From Saccoglossus kowalevskii (Eukaryota > Hemichordata > Enteropneusta > Harrimaniidae): a stretch of DNA of 57,374 bases. The position numbers and the translations under genes are program-made. This document shows, piece after piece, positions 13,894-25,911 of the stretch. A model generated the notes under the pieces. That model did no database searches. It was not told the DNA's origin and saw only the letters and a program-made list of their open reading frames with translations. Where the stretch lies: assembly GCF_000003605.2 (NCBI RefSeq), contig NW_003135352.1, forward strand, positions 148,670 through 206,043, given 5' to 3'. How positions within the stretch are numbered: the first letter of the stretch is position 1; every line of letters starts with the position of its first letter.

Positions 13894-16558
13894 ATGAAAG
13901 GGCGTATGAATGAATGTGATTATTGTATTAATCTGTGAATTTACTACTATAATTTGAATAGAAAACACAATTGTATTCCCAAATTCAAAGAGAAACATTG
14001 ATAAAATTGTTTAATTTTCTTGACCGTGACATAGAGTAGACATGTTTTCTTGTAAACTTTGTATAATACAGATACCGTTGTTTATAAATTACAGGCACAA
14101 TGCACTCACATAAAGACGCAGCACTCGATAATAACTGCACACACAAATGCAGCTCAAAATGGACGCGGACGTGAAGTAACTAAATTGACATACGTACGCC
14201 GAATATCAATGCATATAAAGTTAGGTTCAATACCACTTTTAATTTTAGAAGAATGAGTAAATGATTTTTACAGATTGCTTTGAATCGGCTGCATGAGGTT
14301 TATTTTCAAAGTTTTTTTTCAGTAGCAATTAATGCAAATTGCCGCGACAGGATAGCACACGCATCATAATCTCGATATATTTGATTGGTGCGTATATGGC
14401 TTTGGTGACACTTTTAGAATATTAAAACCCGTATTGGTGGCCAAAAACTATGGTAGTTCAATCACGAAATCTATGCTACAGACACACAAGGCAGTATGTT
14501 GATGTATCCATCAGAGCAGATAACCACGTGTATCTCCAGTTATATCAGTATACCTATACATATTTAAATATTGAAGTGTTAAGTCATGTTTCATATCATA
14601 CCGACTGTTTCTAATACGATGTACATTGCATACCAATGCATTATACAACAGATGCGTTAGACAATCACTTCATCATACATCAAAGTGTGTAATTTTAAAA
14701 GACCAAAGTTCAATGATTCCTTTCGATGGAATGCAGCTTTTTTTTATTACAGTGGACGTAGATGAATTCTTACAAGAGCGGTTAATATTACGACCAGTAG
14801 AATTCAAATATTCCACCACGCAAAACAAGATATCATCAATTATATTACAACCAATGTGAAAATAATGTATTAATAACATAAATGTTTCGCGCACGTGTGT
14901 TAGTTAACAATGAGAGAACAGACGATTTTCAGCACAATGTTAGTGTTGTTGTTCTTCTTTCATTTAAACAATTAATCTTTAAGTGAAGGTAGATTTTTGA
15001 TTAAAATGAGATTTGTTTATCGGGAAACGTTTGTTGGATATTACCCTGCAATATTTTACAGTGAGCTAAGCAGTTTCATATTTAACATATCAAATCAAGT
15101 TGAGGTAATTTATCAATTGTATTAGGTGAGGCTACAATTAATAATTAAATTAGCGGAGTCTTTCATTAATTAACCGTCAGAAAAACGGAATACATGGGGA
15201 AACTAAGTCCAAGAACACAAAACACACGACTGACAGCCACCCGCGAAAACAACATAACAAAACAACTGATAATTAAATACGTAGACCCTGTTCTACATGT
15301 ACCTCCCGCCATAATCACGTGGTAAACCTGGGGTCTGCATCATACAAGTGACATTGATGCCATGTGAAACTATCTTTATAGCATTGTTTATTGTATTTAA
15401 CAACAATTAATATTGCTACAAGAATGGTCGTTTCTTTGATGTTGTAATTTTATGATATTTTAGTGCGTTTGATTTTGGAGTCGTGACGACGAATAAAACA
15501 TTTAATAGCACGACCAGATGTTGTTTCTCCGGTGCAGCTGCCCAGCTGCTTACTAATATTGATAGTCTCTAACGTTCTCTGGAATATTATCGCGCTGCGC
15601 ATGCCTCGTACTCCAGTTTACGCCCTTTTAACCTTTCAAACCGGATGTAAATTTTATTCAACTCTCATAAAATAAACCTCCATTTTCAGATCATGATGTT
15701 AAACGAGACTTTGTTTTATTTGATTCAAAATTAATTTAGAAAATTTATTTTAAAATGTGAAAAATGTAGCAATGATGGCGGCAAAGATTTTGTTCCAACC
15801 ATTTATGTGCCTCGTGTAGAAAATTTACTATTTATCGATCGCATCCCGTACTCCGTGGCATGTTCTAGAGCGGCATGATGCAATCCGGTGAATTTGAATG
15901 AATAATCTCTGTTCTATATTGACACAACACTTTATTACCTATATCACATGGGATTTTACAGTTCTATTTCGAACTCGCAATGTCCATAAGTCTCGCCATT
16001 CCCCCAGGCCACTGTTGCAAACAGTAATGTCAGAGTAAGCAAGGAATAAACTTACACAACAAACCAATACACGTCATTATGTCTATACTATTTAAAGCAC
16101 GTACATCATTCACAGTTGCCTTGTCTCTTGGTACATTCCTGTCTGTCTTATATCGAGTACTCACTAACTCACTGTGTAACATGGGACAAAATCGAATGCA
16201 CTGACGTGTGTTCATCTATTTGAGTTAACTTCTAGAACAGACATTGAATTGTTATTCCTTGGCATTCACAGTTTCTGATCAGACATGGATGGACGTGTGG
16301 ACACATGACTGCAGTTCCCTCGATCACTAATGCTACAGACAACTAATTTTTAACTTTTTTTTTTGCTTGCCTGACGTGATCTCAATTTTGATGAAAGTGG
16401 CACTGTCCGGCTTTGTAATTCAAGTTACGTTCAGCGATATTCGTTTTTTAGTGGCTCATAATATTTTAACTAATGACAAAAGTTATATACAATAGACAGA
16501 AACACAGCCACTAAGAAGTTAGTAAATACGCAATACGAACATTACGAATAAAATAACA
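13894..16558. other. Non-coding AT-rich DNA, no gene seen
   Basis: No gene, RNA or array recognised. Two nearby CAGCTG E-boxes (15535-15550) and an ATGGCGGC motif near 15776 were noted without supporting context. Opposed frames at 14626-14859 and 14673-14894 are of chance length. Confidence 0.5.
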
Positions 16559-16632
16559 TAAAATACGCGAGTCGAACTCGCAACTTTGCAAATGCGCCTC
16601 GCACACCGTTACGCCACGTCGAACTATTCCAA
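16559..16632 (-). ncRNA. tRNA-like (SINE-head-like) sequence
   Basis: On the minus strand an A-box-like TGGCGTAACGG (plus 16606-16616) is followed at tRNA spacing by a B-box-like GAGTTCGACTC (plus about 16569-16579). A wobble-paired D stem and a T stem with one mismatch can be drawn, but the acceptor and anticodon stems do not pair. This is therefore not an intact tRNA. A tRNA-derived SINE head or decayed pseudogene fits better. A TTTT run follows the B-box on the minus strand. Confidence 0.4.
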
Positions 16633-16939
16633 AACGACAGCTGGAAATAGCGTGTAGAAAATACGCTTTTACAATGAACATACATTATTCTAATCGCCGA
16701 CGTCAAAAACAACAATACTACTCACGAATATATATTTGCAGTCCCCTTATAATGTATTCATGGGTATGTAATGTTTACTAGTATATTTCCGCCTGACTAC
16801 TATTAATTGAAATTACCCATCGGAATAATCAATCAATTGTTATTATGATATGTATGTAGTTATGAGTTCAGGAATCGTGAATTGTGCAATATGACGTCAC
16901 ACAATGCTAACACGATGTCAGAAAAAGAGCATTTCACAG

Positions 16940-17045
16940 CCGGTGTGGGAGATAATGTCGCGGATTCGAACTGAGAAGAATCCCATAACCCGATTTGCCC
17001 GAATTCCCTGTCAAACTTGGTGTTCCATCTACTGAGGAAACCTGC
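16940..17045 (-). ncRNA. Weak tRNA-like sequence with exact B-box core
   Basis: The minus strand contains AGTTCGAATCCGCG (plus about 16959-16972), with the canonical B-box core GTTCGAATCC. Upstream lies CCTCAGTAGATGG, which resembles a tRNA D-arm, but the spacing is too long for a normal tRNA. It may be a diverged SINE related to the head 350 bp away, or chance. Confidence 0.2.
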
Positions 17046-19017
17046 GATGAGCAACGCTGCCGATGCAATGTCTCTTTATTTGTAACGGGTTATTAAACAT
17101 AGTAACTGATACAAATTCTTCGGGTTTTTTTCAGTTGATTGGAGCGTTGTAAGTTATTAGTACTCTATTTTCACCTGGGAATAGTCTCTTTATACGGTTC
17201 ATAACATGTAGTTTAAATAACCTATATCGTACCTGTGTTATATTATCATATGTCCCGAATAAAGATCCATTCCTATATACTAAATTCATATTAAAAGTAT
17301 AACCGGGAGTAGTATGTATCGTCTTACCTTATCCACTGTCACACCAATGTTTCCGCACATATTCTCTATTCCCGTATGGAAATACACTTAATACAGTCAT
17401 ATGCTTTTATATTTTCATTGCAATACACAATGCCTTCTGATGCATTCAATGAGCTGCGTGAATTGGCTTGATTGCAGAAAATTGACGGCAATTGTGTATT
17501 CACCTGTGTGTCCCCGCAAAACAAGCTGTTACGGTCATTTGTGGAATGATTTGGTATTCTTTTGTAACGGTATAAATAATGCCAATTTGTATTGAGTTCA
17601 TTCTCCGCACAGTCAAATTGTACTCATTGTCTTTTAGCTTTCCATTGTAAGCGTCTATGCTTATGGAAAGCCACATATGGCGCTGCGATTACGAATCTCG
17701 CTAAAAGAGGAAAAAATGTGCACGAGCTTACCTTTAAGTTGATGTATATACCGAGTTCTTCTGGTGTGCTTATAACCCAAGCTCTGGTTGACTTAAGCCC
17801 AAACCTCTGGAGTACAACTCGATTTCATTTGACATGACAATTCTCTGGTGGCGGTTTTTTAATTTTTTTTTTTCACCTACTCACACTTGCAATAATCGAC
17901 TTCTTTTGAAAGTATGTACTAGTGTATCTCACCGTTATTACTATAGCTGATATATAAACAACTTGACAAACGTCAGTGTGTGTGTACCCACCTTTGCGAA
18001 CAGTGGCTGGTATGTGCCTACAGAATGTGGAGTACGATGTAGGACGACTGCTATCGTTATAATTTAGGTATGGCGAGTCTTATTTAAATCCCGTTTTGAA
18101 CCCACAGACAACATACACATCACTTAGGTATAACACAGGATAAAATACAATCGTTAATACACAACGCAATATTGGTCAAATAAATGGTAACATGTTGTTG
18201 AATCAATTCACCCGTACTTAATATGTGTTTGTTTCTTTTTATGTGTGATATCGTTGCGGAGTTCAATAAACAGAAAAAGTATAACGAACGATTGTTGTCA
18301 GATCCGTAATTAATAAGGAATGCGACGTACATGGGACAATATATTTAATTGGCACATATCGCCAATATATTTTCGGTGATTGGAGGGTAGCTATCATGTT
18401 TTAAATGAATACTATTGTTATCAGATGGAGAATGTATACTTGTGTATAATTGCCTTTTTAAAATTCCTACCTTGTTTGTATACGTAATCCTCTTTTAATA
18501 TGACCCACGTGGTCATGTGACCTTAATAACTCGTCTACACGCTATCTATCGATTGACGCAACTGACTGGTAAAAGTAGTGTATCTTGAATTGGTTTGAGA
18601 AATCAGAATTTGAATTCACCTGAACAAGTCCAGACATTTTCAATAACTGAACATTTAAAACATTACACTATGCCACATAATTTGGATGAGAAATTGCATA
18701 AATAATAACGGAATTTGAGAATAATATTACCTAATCTGATGTAATGGCGTGGACAGCTTCGTGGCTTATTATTTAACTATGAGAACATTGTTTGATAGAT
18801 TGTATTTATGTTAGGAACACATTTTTTCACATTTGTCTAGTGCCACCTTATAATCTAAGTCACTGCTTTAAATTCTAATACAGATTTATAGCAATTCAGA
18901 TGACATTTTATTGGGTCGTATATTCTTCACCATGGCACATGTTTCCCATTTGTATAGATAACTAGTCTCAAGATATCAGCAGGAAAAATTAAATAATAGT
19001 GTGTTGTGTAATGTTGT
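17046..19017. other. Non-coding AT-rich DNA, no gene seen
   Basis: Frames at 17401-17595, 17592-17837 and 18120-18332 are short and unrecognised. CCACGTGGTCATGTGAC near 18505-18521 joins two E-box-like cores, without any promoter context. Confidence 0.5.
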
Positions 19018-19190
19018 TATGAGCTATGTTGGGTTGAGTATTGTTCAGTTAGATTGAGTAGGGTTATGTAAGCGTGGGCTTGATAGGGTTATGGTGTCTT
19101 GACTTGGGTTGGGTAGGGGTGTTGTTGGTTGGGTTGTTTTGGGCTGGGTTGGACTGAATTGGAATGGTAGGGATTGGAAGGGTTGCATTG
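19018..19190 (+). repeat. Degenerate GGGTT-rich tract
   Basis: This stretch is a diffuse mix of GGGTT, TTGGG, TAGGG and GGTTG words with little C, unlike the surrounding AT-rich DNA. It looks like an old simple repeat and may form G-quadruplexes. It does not keep a TTAGGG register, so I do not call it an interstitial telomere. Confidence 0.6.
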
Positions 19191-20175
19191 TGTACACGTC
19201 CCAACAACTTACAAAGATATATGTGATCTAATCAATTTGTATATGTTACATCATGGGATATAGATGTGCTGTGAAGGTGTAGCCCAGAGCCTGGTGTCTC
19301 GTGGGGTTATATACTAGCTGCTTCAATTAAATTTAAACCGGTGGACAAGGCCAACACAATTCTTCCATCAACAAATAAATCTCAATTTGCAACATCTGAC
19401 AGTGGTCCCTCAGCAGATACGACCACAACTTATAGATTCTGATTCAAATAACTGTACATTCTCAACAACAACACTGACACTCTTAAGCGTTGGCTACCTG
19501 GGCGTTCAATTACATGGCTGGGTTATAAAGTCCATAACGGAACCAAAAAAAAAATGATTTAGCTCTGAATAAAATGTAACTCCTATATTGATTTCTCATT
19601 GCTGCATATTTTTGTGACTTCAAAACAATGTGGCGGAAAATATCAAACAAATAAGGAAATTGTTGTGTGTGTTTTTTTAACGATGCCCACTCATATTACA
19701 CGGATAGCCACTTGATAATAGAAATCTCTACAATGCCATATCAATGTGCTTTATTAGTTCATGCAATTAACTCCCCTATCTTCTAGTCGTTGATATTGAA
19801 ATATGTTATTTGACAACAGTTTGACTGGTGTATCTAAAAATAGCAAATGTCACTCTGCTCTGTTCAATTGGTAATACTATTGTGTAACGAAGTGGAAAAC
19901 AAATGTATATACAATTCGCAGTGGTAGTTCGGAAATAATAATACCAATAAATAAAACCGAGAATACACTGTCGACAACCAGTCGCGTTTCATCCGTAGTG
20001 TGTTTTCGTCAATTAAATTGCTATGTGAATTTCGTTTGTTGGGGGAGAGGACAGAAAAAAAAAACTGATTTTGACAAGATAATTCAGAAATTTATATTAA
20101 GAATAATTCATATCGAAATGTAGTCCCTCTGCACCCATAAATAATTTTCATAATTACAGATTATACTAGACTATT
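19191..20175. other. Non-coding DNA upstream of LINE fossil
   Basis: No open frame or repeat is recognisable. In particular I see no reverse-transcriptase sequence continuing upstream of the LINE fragment, so that insertion appears 5'-truncated. Confidence 0.5.
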
Positions 20176-20370
20176 ATGCCACAAGACTCAATCCCCAAAA
20201 CAGCACTTCACTGAACACCACAGGGTGAACGAAACAGAGGGAGGCCACAAAAACTACATGGAGAAGAACCATTACCACAGAACTTGCCCAAGCGAACCTG
20301 ACTTGGAGTAGTGCAGAAATGGTGGCCAATTATAGACAGGAATAAAAGAACCTGATTGCAGTAATATTAC
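20176..20370 (+). mobile_element. Decayed non-LTR retrotransposon (LINE) ORF2 C-terminal tail
   Basis: The translation shows the typical end of a LINE endonuclease-reverse transcriptase polyprotein. The first frame contains SIPKTALH, then an in-frame TGA where tryptophan is usual (20212-20214), then TPQGERNRGRPQ. After one frameshift near 20247 the next frame reads TTWRRTITTELAQANLTW and SSAEMVANYRQE, then TAA (20343-20345), again where tryptophan is expected, and KNLIAVIL. The order GRP, TWRRT, LTW, AKxxQxW and LIAxL is characteristic of this family tail in many animal LINEs. Upstream palm and endonuclease domains are absent. The copy has two stops and a frameshift, so it is non-functional. 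Confidence 0.88.
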
Positions 20371-23300
20371 CGAAAAAAGATAATTTTCTATAATCTCTAT
20401 ATTTTTTGCATTTGAAAGTAGTTGAATGAAATTACAAACTATGTAGCGTATTCAACAACTCATGTATGAACAATTACTTCAATAAATATGATTTTACTCG
20501 GTAAAAATACTATATTAATCTGCATAAAAACGAAAGAATTTCACAATGTCGAAAACGGACAGTCTTTATCGTAGTGTTTGTGGCACTGAAATAAACGACG
20601 TTCAAAGTTGTACTATTTTCGTAAACGTTTAATTACGTTATATTGAGAATATAGTAAGTACATATGATGAGATGGGTCTGCATAGTAACATTAATATATT
20701 AATATATGACCTTTGACATCGCTGACTATTTTGAATAGATTCCCTGTAGTGGTTGTTTATATTTAATTGCATGAATAAATAATTAGACTATGGTCACAGT
20801 TTCGCATTGCGCAATTTTAAATTGCCGCCAGGGAGAAGGAAAACACTGAGAATACAACTCTGCTGTATCTATGGAAACCGTCATTTTCAAATTTAGCACG
20901 TACTGGGAATAAGGAAATTCCACCGTATATTGTCAAGCATAATATGCAGTATTTTTTTTTTGGCTCAATTTGTCATAACAAGCATTATATATAGCCGAAA
21001 GCCTAACACCGATAGTAACCAGACTTCCTTTCATATTAACATCCGTGAAACTAAATAGCATCGGTTTCACAGAACGGAAGTGACGCATTTTCAGACACAA
21101 CCCAGAACGTGATTCCTGGGAATTGCTAGCAAGCTAATTCACAGGGGTGCAAACACGCTTGAGATGTCGCTCAGATGGCTTGTCAGTGCCGATTATTACT
21201 CTTCATTTTGATGAATGAAAATCATGACAATTTGAAAGTCTGATGTCAACTGAAAGATAGATTGGGATTATGTCACAATGTCTTAGCGCATAATGCAAAC
21301 GCGCAATTAGTGATGGACCATTTTGCAAACGGCTCGGCAACTATCATTCCCATTAACTCTATTTGAATGCATGGTCAATTGAACTATTAGTAGAACAATC
21401 TTATTCGTTCATTATCATTCCACTCTCGTTCTTGAAATGAACGTACCTCCTGAACCACTCGCTTGATTGGCTTTCAATCGGGATACACTTTGTTAAATCC
21501 GCGGTTCATGCCCCAAATAAAGCCTGCTACAATCGTTAAAGAATAGGACACAATATTCATCCAAACAGCAGTATTTTCAAATCAACACTGAAATTAAATA
21601 TCACTAGCAAATCATAATATAAACTTTTGGGTCACAGTCAAAATGTCAATTATATACAGTATATTGTTTGTGACGTCAAATATTCGACGTGCGCATGCCC
21701 ATCTCGTCACTGCATGTGCGCGTTCAATTACATCCCTTCAGTTGTTGGGGGACTGTGTTGTAGCTTAGTGAGGTGTGTGTGTGAGTTTAAATTCTCCTGA
21801 CGCGTGCTTATATTTTTATATTAATATTCCACTGCCACATTAAAACAGACAGCAAAGTACTCTCATACGGAAGCCCTGAAAAAGAGCACACAGCAATTAA
21901 ACCTGCACAAACTTACCAAGCCATACAAATACCTAATTCCAACAAATGCACATGTTGACCACAGGGAAGTGGTTGAGATCAAGTAATAAGAATAGAGTGC
22001 CCGCCTGTATTGACGAAATTTGTATAGTCATGTAGAAAAAAATATCGCACGTACAAAAAATCGGGATTTTAACCTTATTTGTAAGCACAGGTCAGGTAGC
22101 CACATAATAGTCGCTGTAAGAGTTCATCCTCTTTTTCTTCACAGACGAAAAGGTAAACCCGTTATTTAGAAAATACGGGAGCAAAAGTCGTCTATTTGAA
22201 ATGGAGATTTAGGAACTGAATGTCAGAACTTCATTAGCATAGATTCCAATCTTAGACTAACAATGCATAACATGAATACGATGTACTCATAGTTCGCCTC
22301 ATTGGCGACAGAGCCCGCAAATAATCCCCCATACAAACACAAAGAGAGCGGCCTCAGTTTATTCGGTAGCTTAACCTCGCATGGATAAATGAAATTTACA
22401 ACGTTATTAGCAAGAATGTTCTACTTACTGCTTATAATATAATTGATAGTTTATTGAAGTTAACTAATTCAACGCGACCGTTATTAATCGTGCAATGATG
22501 ATAATGATGATGATGCATTTTTAAGAAGTGGTCTTGACTATTTTGACCTCAGTTGCGTGATTAAATCCGCTATGGGTTACGTGGGACTGTTTTATTTGCT
22601 GTGTTTTATAGAATGGCATAGAACACACGCATACTGAATCAAATGATATGCCATTAGTTGGCCATACGTGATATGTGCAATGATCCCGTGAAATGAACTA
22701 CGTGTACACGAGAATTACGTCTGAGTTGAATTAATTTGAGATTATAATATGTGTATATCTCGGGTGATTTCGATAGAATTTTAGTCGCAAGTAACTCCGA
22801 GTTACGAAAATGTCAGAGGCATTACATTCACGAATGTTAGCGGTTATATTATTGTTATCAAAGGGAAGTGTTGAATATGATAAACGAAGCGCACAATTTT
22901 CAAATAAGGAAGACATCGGAACGTTTTACGGAGGGTAAATTCTATTGTTTTCGGTGTCAGTATATTCGGTATAATAATTATTAATATTTTCCACTCGTAA
23001 GTCCTCATGCGCTCCGATGTCGATCCAACTGTTACTTAAGGTTGCTATATTATGTATAAGTACAAAAAATATCAAATTTCCTACAACGTCAATTGACATA
23101 TAGTTGTGATAAAATGAGTTTACCCAATTGTTTCCGGGTGTGTTTCGAGACACATTCTGATCGAAAACTTAGTATAGTGTATTAATGCGTTTCCGTATGT
23201 TTGCAGTACACATACCATGTGAACAAAAAACTGCGTCGTAAGTGCCAAACGCTTTCAGCTGTGGGTTTTGTTAAAAATAAGGAACGGAAAATTATTTCTG

Positions 23301-23783
23301 CCCAGGGGTGAGTAGATCGAACATTATCGACAATTTATGTTTTTCATTTTTTTCATAGACAAAGGTAAATAATAAATAAGGGCAAGGGCAAGCGCATCTC
23401 TCACAATCATGCGTTGTAACATGCGATGGCGATCATATTAAAATCACTCTATACGAACTCGCCCACTTTCTTCGTACACGTGAATTTATTCGCGATTACT
23501 GGATATAAACAGGATCTGTAGATCTGCTTCTTCATATATAGATGTTGGATTACTGAAACGGGCGTCTAATTACGAGATAAAATCAACGAAAAACTGTAAA
23601 TTTAGGTCGAATCTTATCTACACAAATATAAATTGAATATATAATCTTTATTGGGCCCTTGTTTGAATGCAGGTGTTAAAGCCGGGAAGCTAATTGTAAT
23701 ATGCAGTAATTCATAAGATAACGTTCGCGAACAGCAGAAAACGGAATTAGCTTTCCACGCGGGAGATCGACCCTGTATACGAG
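20371..23783. other. Non-coding AT-rich DNA, no gene seen
   Basis: The two minus-strand frames at 22926-23153 and 22731-22916 share one register, separated by a stop and three codons. Together they span about 140 codons but show no domain and have AT-driven composition. TGACCTTTGAC near 20707 resembles a nuclear-receptor DR1 half-site pair. No RNA gene seen. Confidence 0.5.
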
Positions 23784-23966
23784 TCATCTGGCAATTGCAT
23801 CATTCAGAGACGAAGCGGGGCGTTTGGCACCTGATTTTAGTTTTTTATCCAGTAGTTGCTGAGCAGCGGGCGCCATCGACAGCGCCTGGTAGTCTCGCGT
23901 CGCCATCAATATGTGTAGCATGGCTCCCGTGCAACTATCGATCGTTTGTCGTTGAGGGACGGTTTT
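23784..23966 (-). CDS. Candidate terminal coding exon, unknown protein
   Basis: On the minus strand a 61-codon frame runs from a plausible splice acceptor (TACTAAG branch-like site, then GTGCAG, exon beginning AAAACC) to a TGA at 23784-23786. The stretch is clearly richer in GC than its flanks and uses varied amino acids: ...RQTIDSCTGAMLHILMATRD..., then a lysine/arginine-rich end ...LNDAIAR. The acceptor is in phase 0. I recognise no domain. The predicted end is soluble and weakly helical, with no membrane segment. The antisense frame at 23795-23983 is also open but has poorer composition. It could equally be a GC-rich intergenic patch. No partner exon was confirmed. The candidate exon at 34471-34612 is on the same strand but ends in a different phase. 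Confidence 0.32.
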   Translation of the reverse strand, partial: KTVPQRQTIDSCTGAMLHILMATRDYQALSMAPAAQQLLDKKLKSGAKRPASSLNDAIAR

Positions 23967-24156
23967 CTGCACGATACTCTTAGTATATGATGAATTTGTC
24001 CGCCAAAATTAAAAAAAAAATATTGTATTATTCAAACAGATCAGTAGTGAGTATTTCAGAAATATTGAAATCGGTGGAGTAATGACAAAAGCTTGATTAT
24101 AGTTCAAAACTTTAATATGTCGTTAAATGTCATCGTTTCACCCGGTATCTCTACAG

Positions 24157-24332
24157 TATAAAAGCTATCTGCCAAGCGAGTCGAAGTCGAAGTTCCTTCC
24201 GCTCCTATACTACTCGCAACACACGCACTAAATACAGACAAAAATCTGGAAAAGATGAGGTTGCGTGGCGTCGACGTGTGTTGTATTCAGCGTAATCCTA
24301 AACTAGACTCTTGTATTATTCCAATATACTGA
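24157..24332 (+). promoter_or_regulatory. TATA-box promoter candidate with 26-codon frame
   Basis: TATAAAAG at 24157-24164 is a consensus TATA box in GC-containing surroundings (ACAG before, CTATCTGCC after). Transcription would be expected to start near 24187. An ATG at 24255 opens a 26-codon frame ending at 24332, with possible 5' splice sites at AG|GTTGCG or AGC|GTAATC. The direct repeat TCGAAGTCGAAG lies at the predicted start. TATAAAAG alone is common in AT-rich DNA, so this is tentative. It is divergent from the minus-strand exon candidate ending 190 bp upstream. Confidence 0.28.
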
Positions 24333-25125
24333 TTACTAATTCACATTGTATCTTAAATCCTAATCTGCTAAAAAAAGATAATACATCGGTTCTTTCATTA
24401 ATTGAGCAAATATAGATAACCTACTTTTAGATTCTTGTTAATATTAAGAACGTTTTTTCATGTGGCTTTCCACGTAATGAATATTTGATGCAGTGAATTG
24501 AAATTAAATATGCGGCAAAACAGGGTAATAGATTCAATGTTGGTGTATAGCGGTGTTAGCTCCAATATAATTTAAAATCATACAAAACAGCAACTTAGAA
24601 ATGAGTTATATATTGAGATGACGAGTCGGTGATCTGCGTGATTGAGTTTTTTTTTCTTAAATCATCTTCTCCACGTCATAATTATTTATAAGGCCTGAAC
24701 GCTGTTTATCTTTTCGTCATCATCATTATCATCATCAAATTTGAATCTGGCAGATCCATTGGCAACGAAAGATCTGAACCAATTTGTAAATTTTGTGATA
24801 TTGATCAAATTGAAGATGAATTTCATTAATCTGCCCGTTCAACCAAGGATTAAAATGCTACATTTGCAGTGCAGATTCCATAAAAAAAAACATTCTTAGA
24901 AAAGATATATATTTCCCTATCGCAATTTCCTTTAAGAATAAGTATAAGTATTTTATGTAAGTTCCCGGGACCGTTTTTGCTACCGTGGCACGCGCTGCAA
25001 TAATAGTATTTTGTTGACCCGAAAGATATGTAATTCGTTCTGCCTACACAATTTCCAAAAAAAGAGATAATGTAATTTAAGTGTTGTACTTATATTGGTA
25101 CTGAGAGATAGGCGCGCGTATTCCA
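24333..25125. other. Non-coding AT-rich DNA, no gene seen
   Basis: Only a short ATC/CAT-rich stretch (about 24717-24736) and A or T homopolymers are visible. Confidence 0.55.
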
Positions 25126-25911
25126 AGTTTTAAAAGTTACTGTACTAGTCGATACATTGATGTATATGAGTTTTAAAAGTTACTGTACTAGTCGATATAT
25201 TGATGTATACGAGTTTTAAAAGTTACTGTACTAGTCGATACATTGATGTATATGAGTTTTAAAAGTTACTGTACTAGTCGATACATTGATGTATATGAGT
25301 TTTAAAAGTTACTGTACTAATCGATACATTGATGTATATGAGTTTTAAAAGTTACTGTACTAGTCGATACATTGATGTATATGAGTTTTAAAAGTTACTG
25401 TACTAATCGATACATTGGTGTATATGACTTTTAAAAGTTACTGTACTAATCCATATATTGATGTATATGAGTTTTAAAAGTTACTGTACTAGTCGATACA
25501 TTGATGTATATGAGTTTTAAAAGTTACTGTACTAGTCGATATATTGATGTATACGAGTTTTAAAAGTTACTGTACTAGTCGATACATTGATGTATATGAG
25601 TTTTAAAATTTACTGTACTAGTCGATACATTGATGTATATGAGTTTTAAAAGTTACTGTACTAATCGATACATTGATGTATATGAGTTTTAAAAGTTACT
25701 GTACTAGTCGATACATTGATGTATATGAGTTTTAAAAGTTACTGTACTAATCGATACATTGGTGTATATGACTTTTAAAAGTTACTGTACTAATCCATAT
25801 ATTGATGTATATGAGTTTTAAAAGTTACTGTACTAGTCGATATATTGATGTATATGAGTTTTAAAAGTTACTGCAATAGTCGATACATTGACGTATACGA
25901 GTTTTAAAAGT
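25126..25911 (+). repeat. 43 bp minisatellite with 344 bp higher-order repeat
   Basis: Eighteen complete 43-bp units run from 25126 to 25899 with no insertion or deletion, plus a 12-base partial unit. The unit contains TTTTAAAA, GTACTAGTCGATAC and the short hairpin ATACAT-TG-ATGTAT. Variant bases repeat every eight units. Units 2 and 10 share TATATTG...TATACG, 5 and 13 share AATCG, 7 and 15 share AATCG plus GGTG, and 8 and 16 share ACTTTT plus AATCCATATATTG. The first two eight-unit blocks, 25126-25469 and 25470-25813, differ at one base only (25609, T for G). Unit 18 is the most diverged. There are no spacers, so it is not CRISPR. Confidence 0.97.

Noticed and set aside
13618-13998. 126-codon proline/histidine-rich frame and three overlapping plus frames
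   Set aside because: The tetranucleotide array has no stop codons in these frames, and flanking residues are not coding-like.
19018-19190. Interstitial telomere
   Set aside because: The repeat has no constant hexamer register.
22731-23153. Two collinear minus frames in one register split by a stop
   Set aside because: About 140 codons with one stop is not beyond chance here, and composition is Asn/Ile/Tyr-driven with no motif.
25126-25911. Regular 43 bp repeat that could suggest a CRISPR array
   Set aside because: Units are directly adjacent with no unique spacers, and the setting is eukaryotic.
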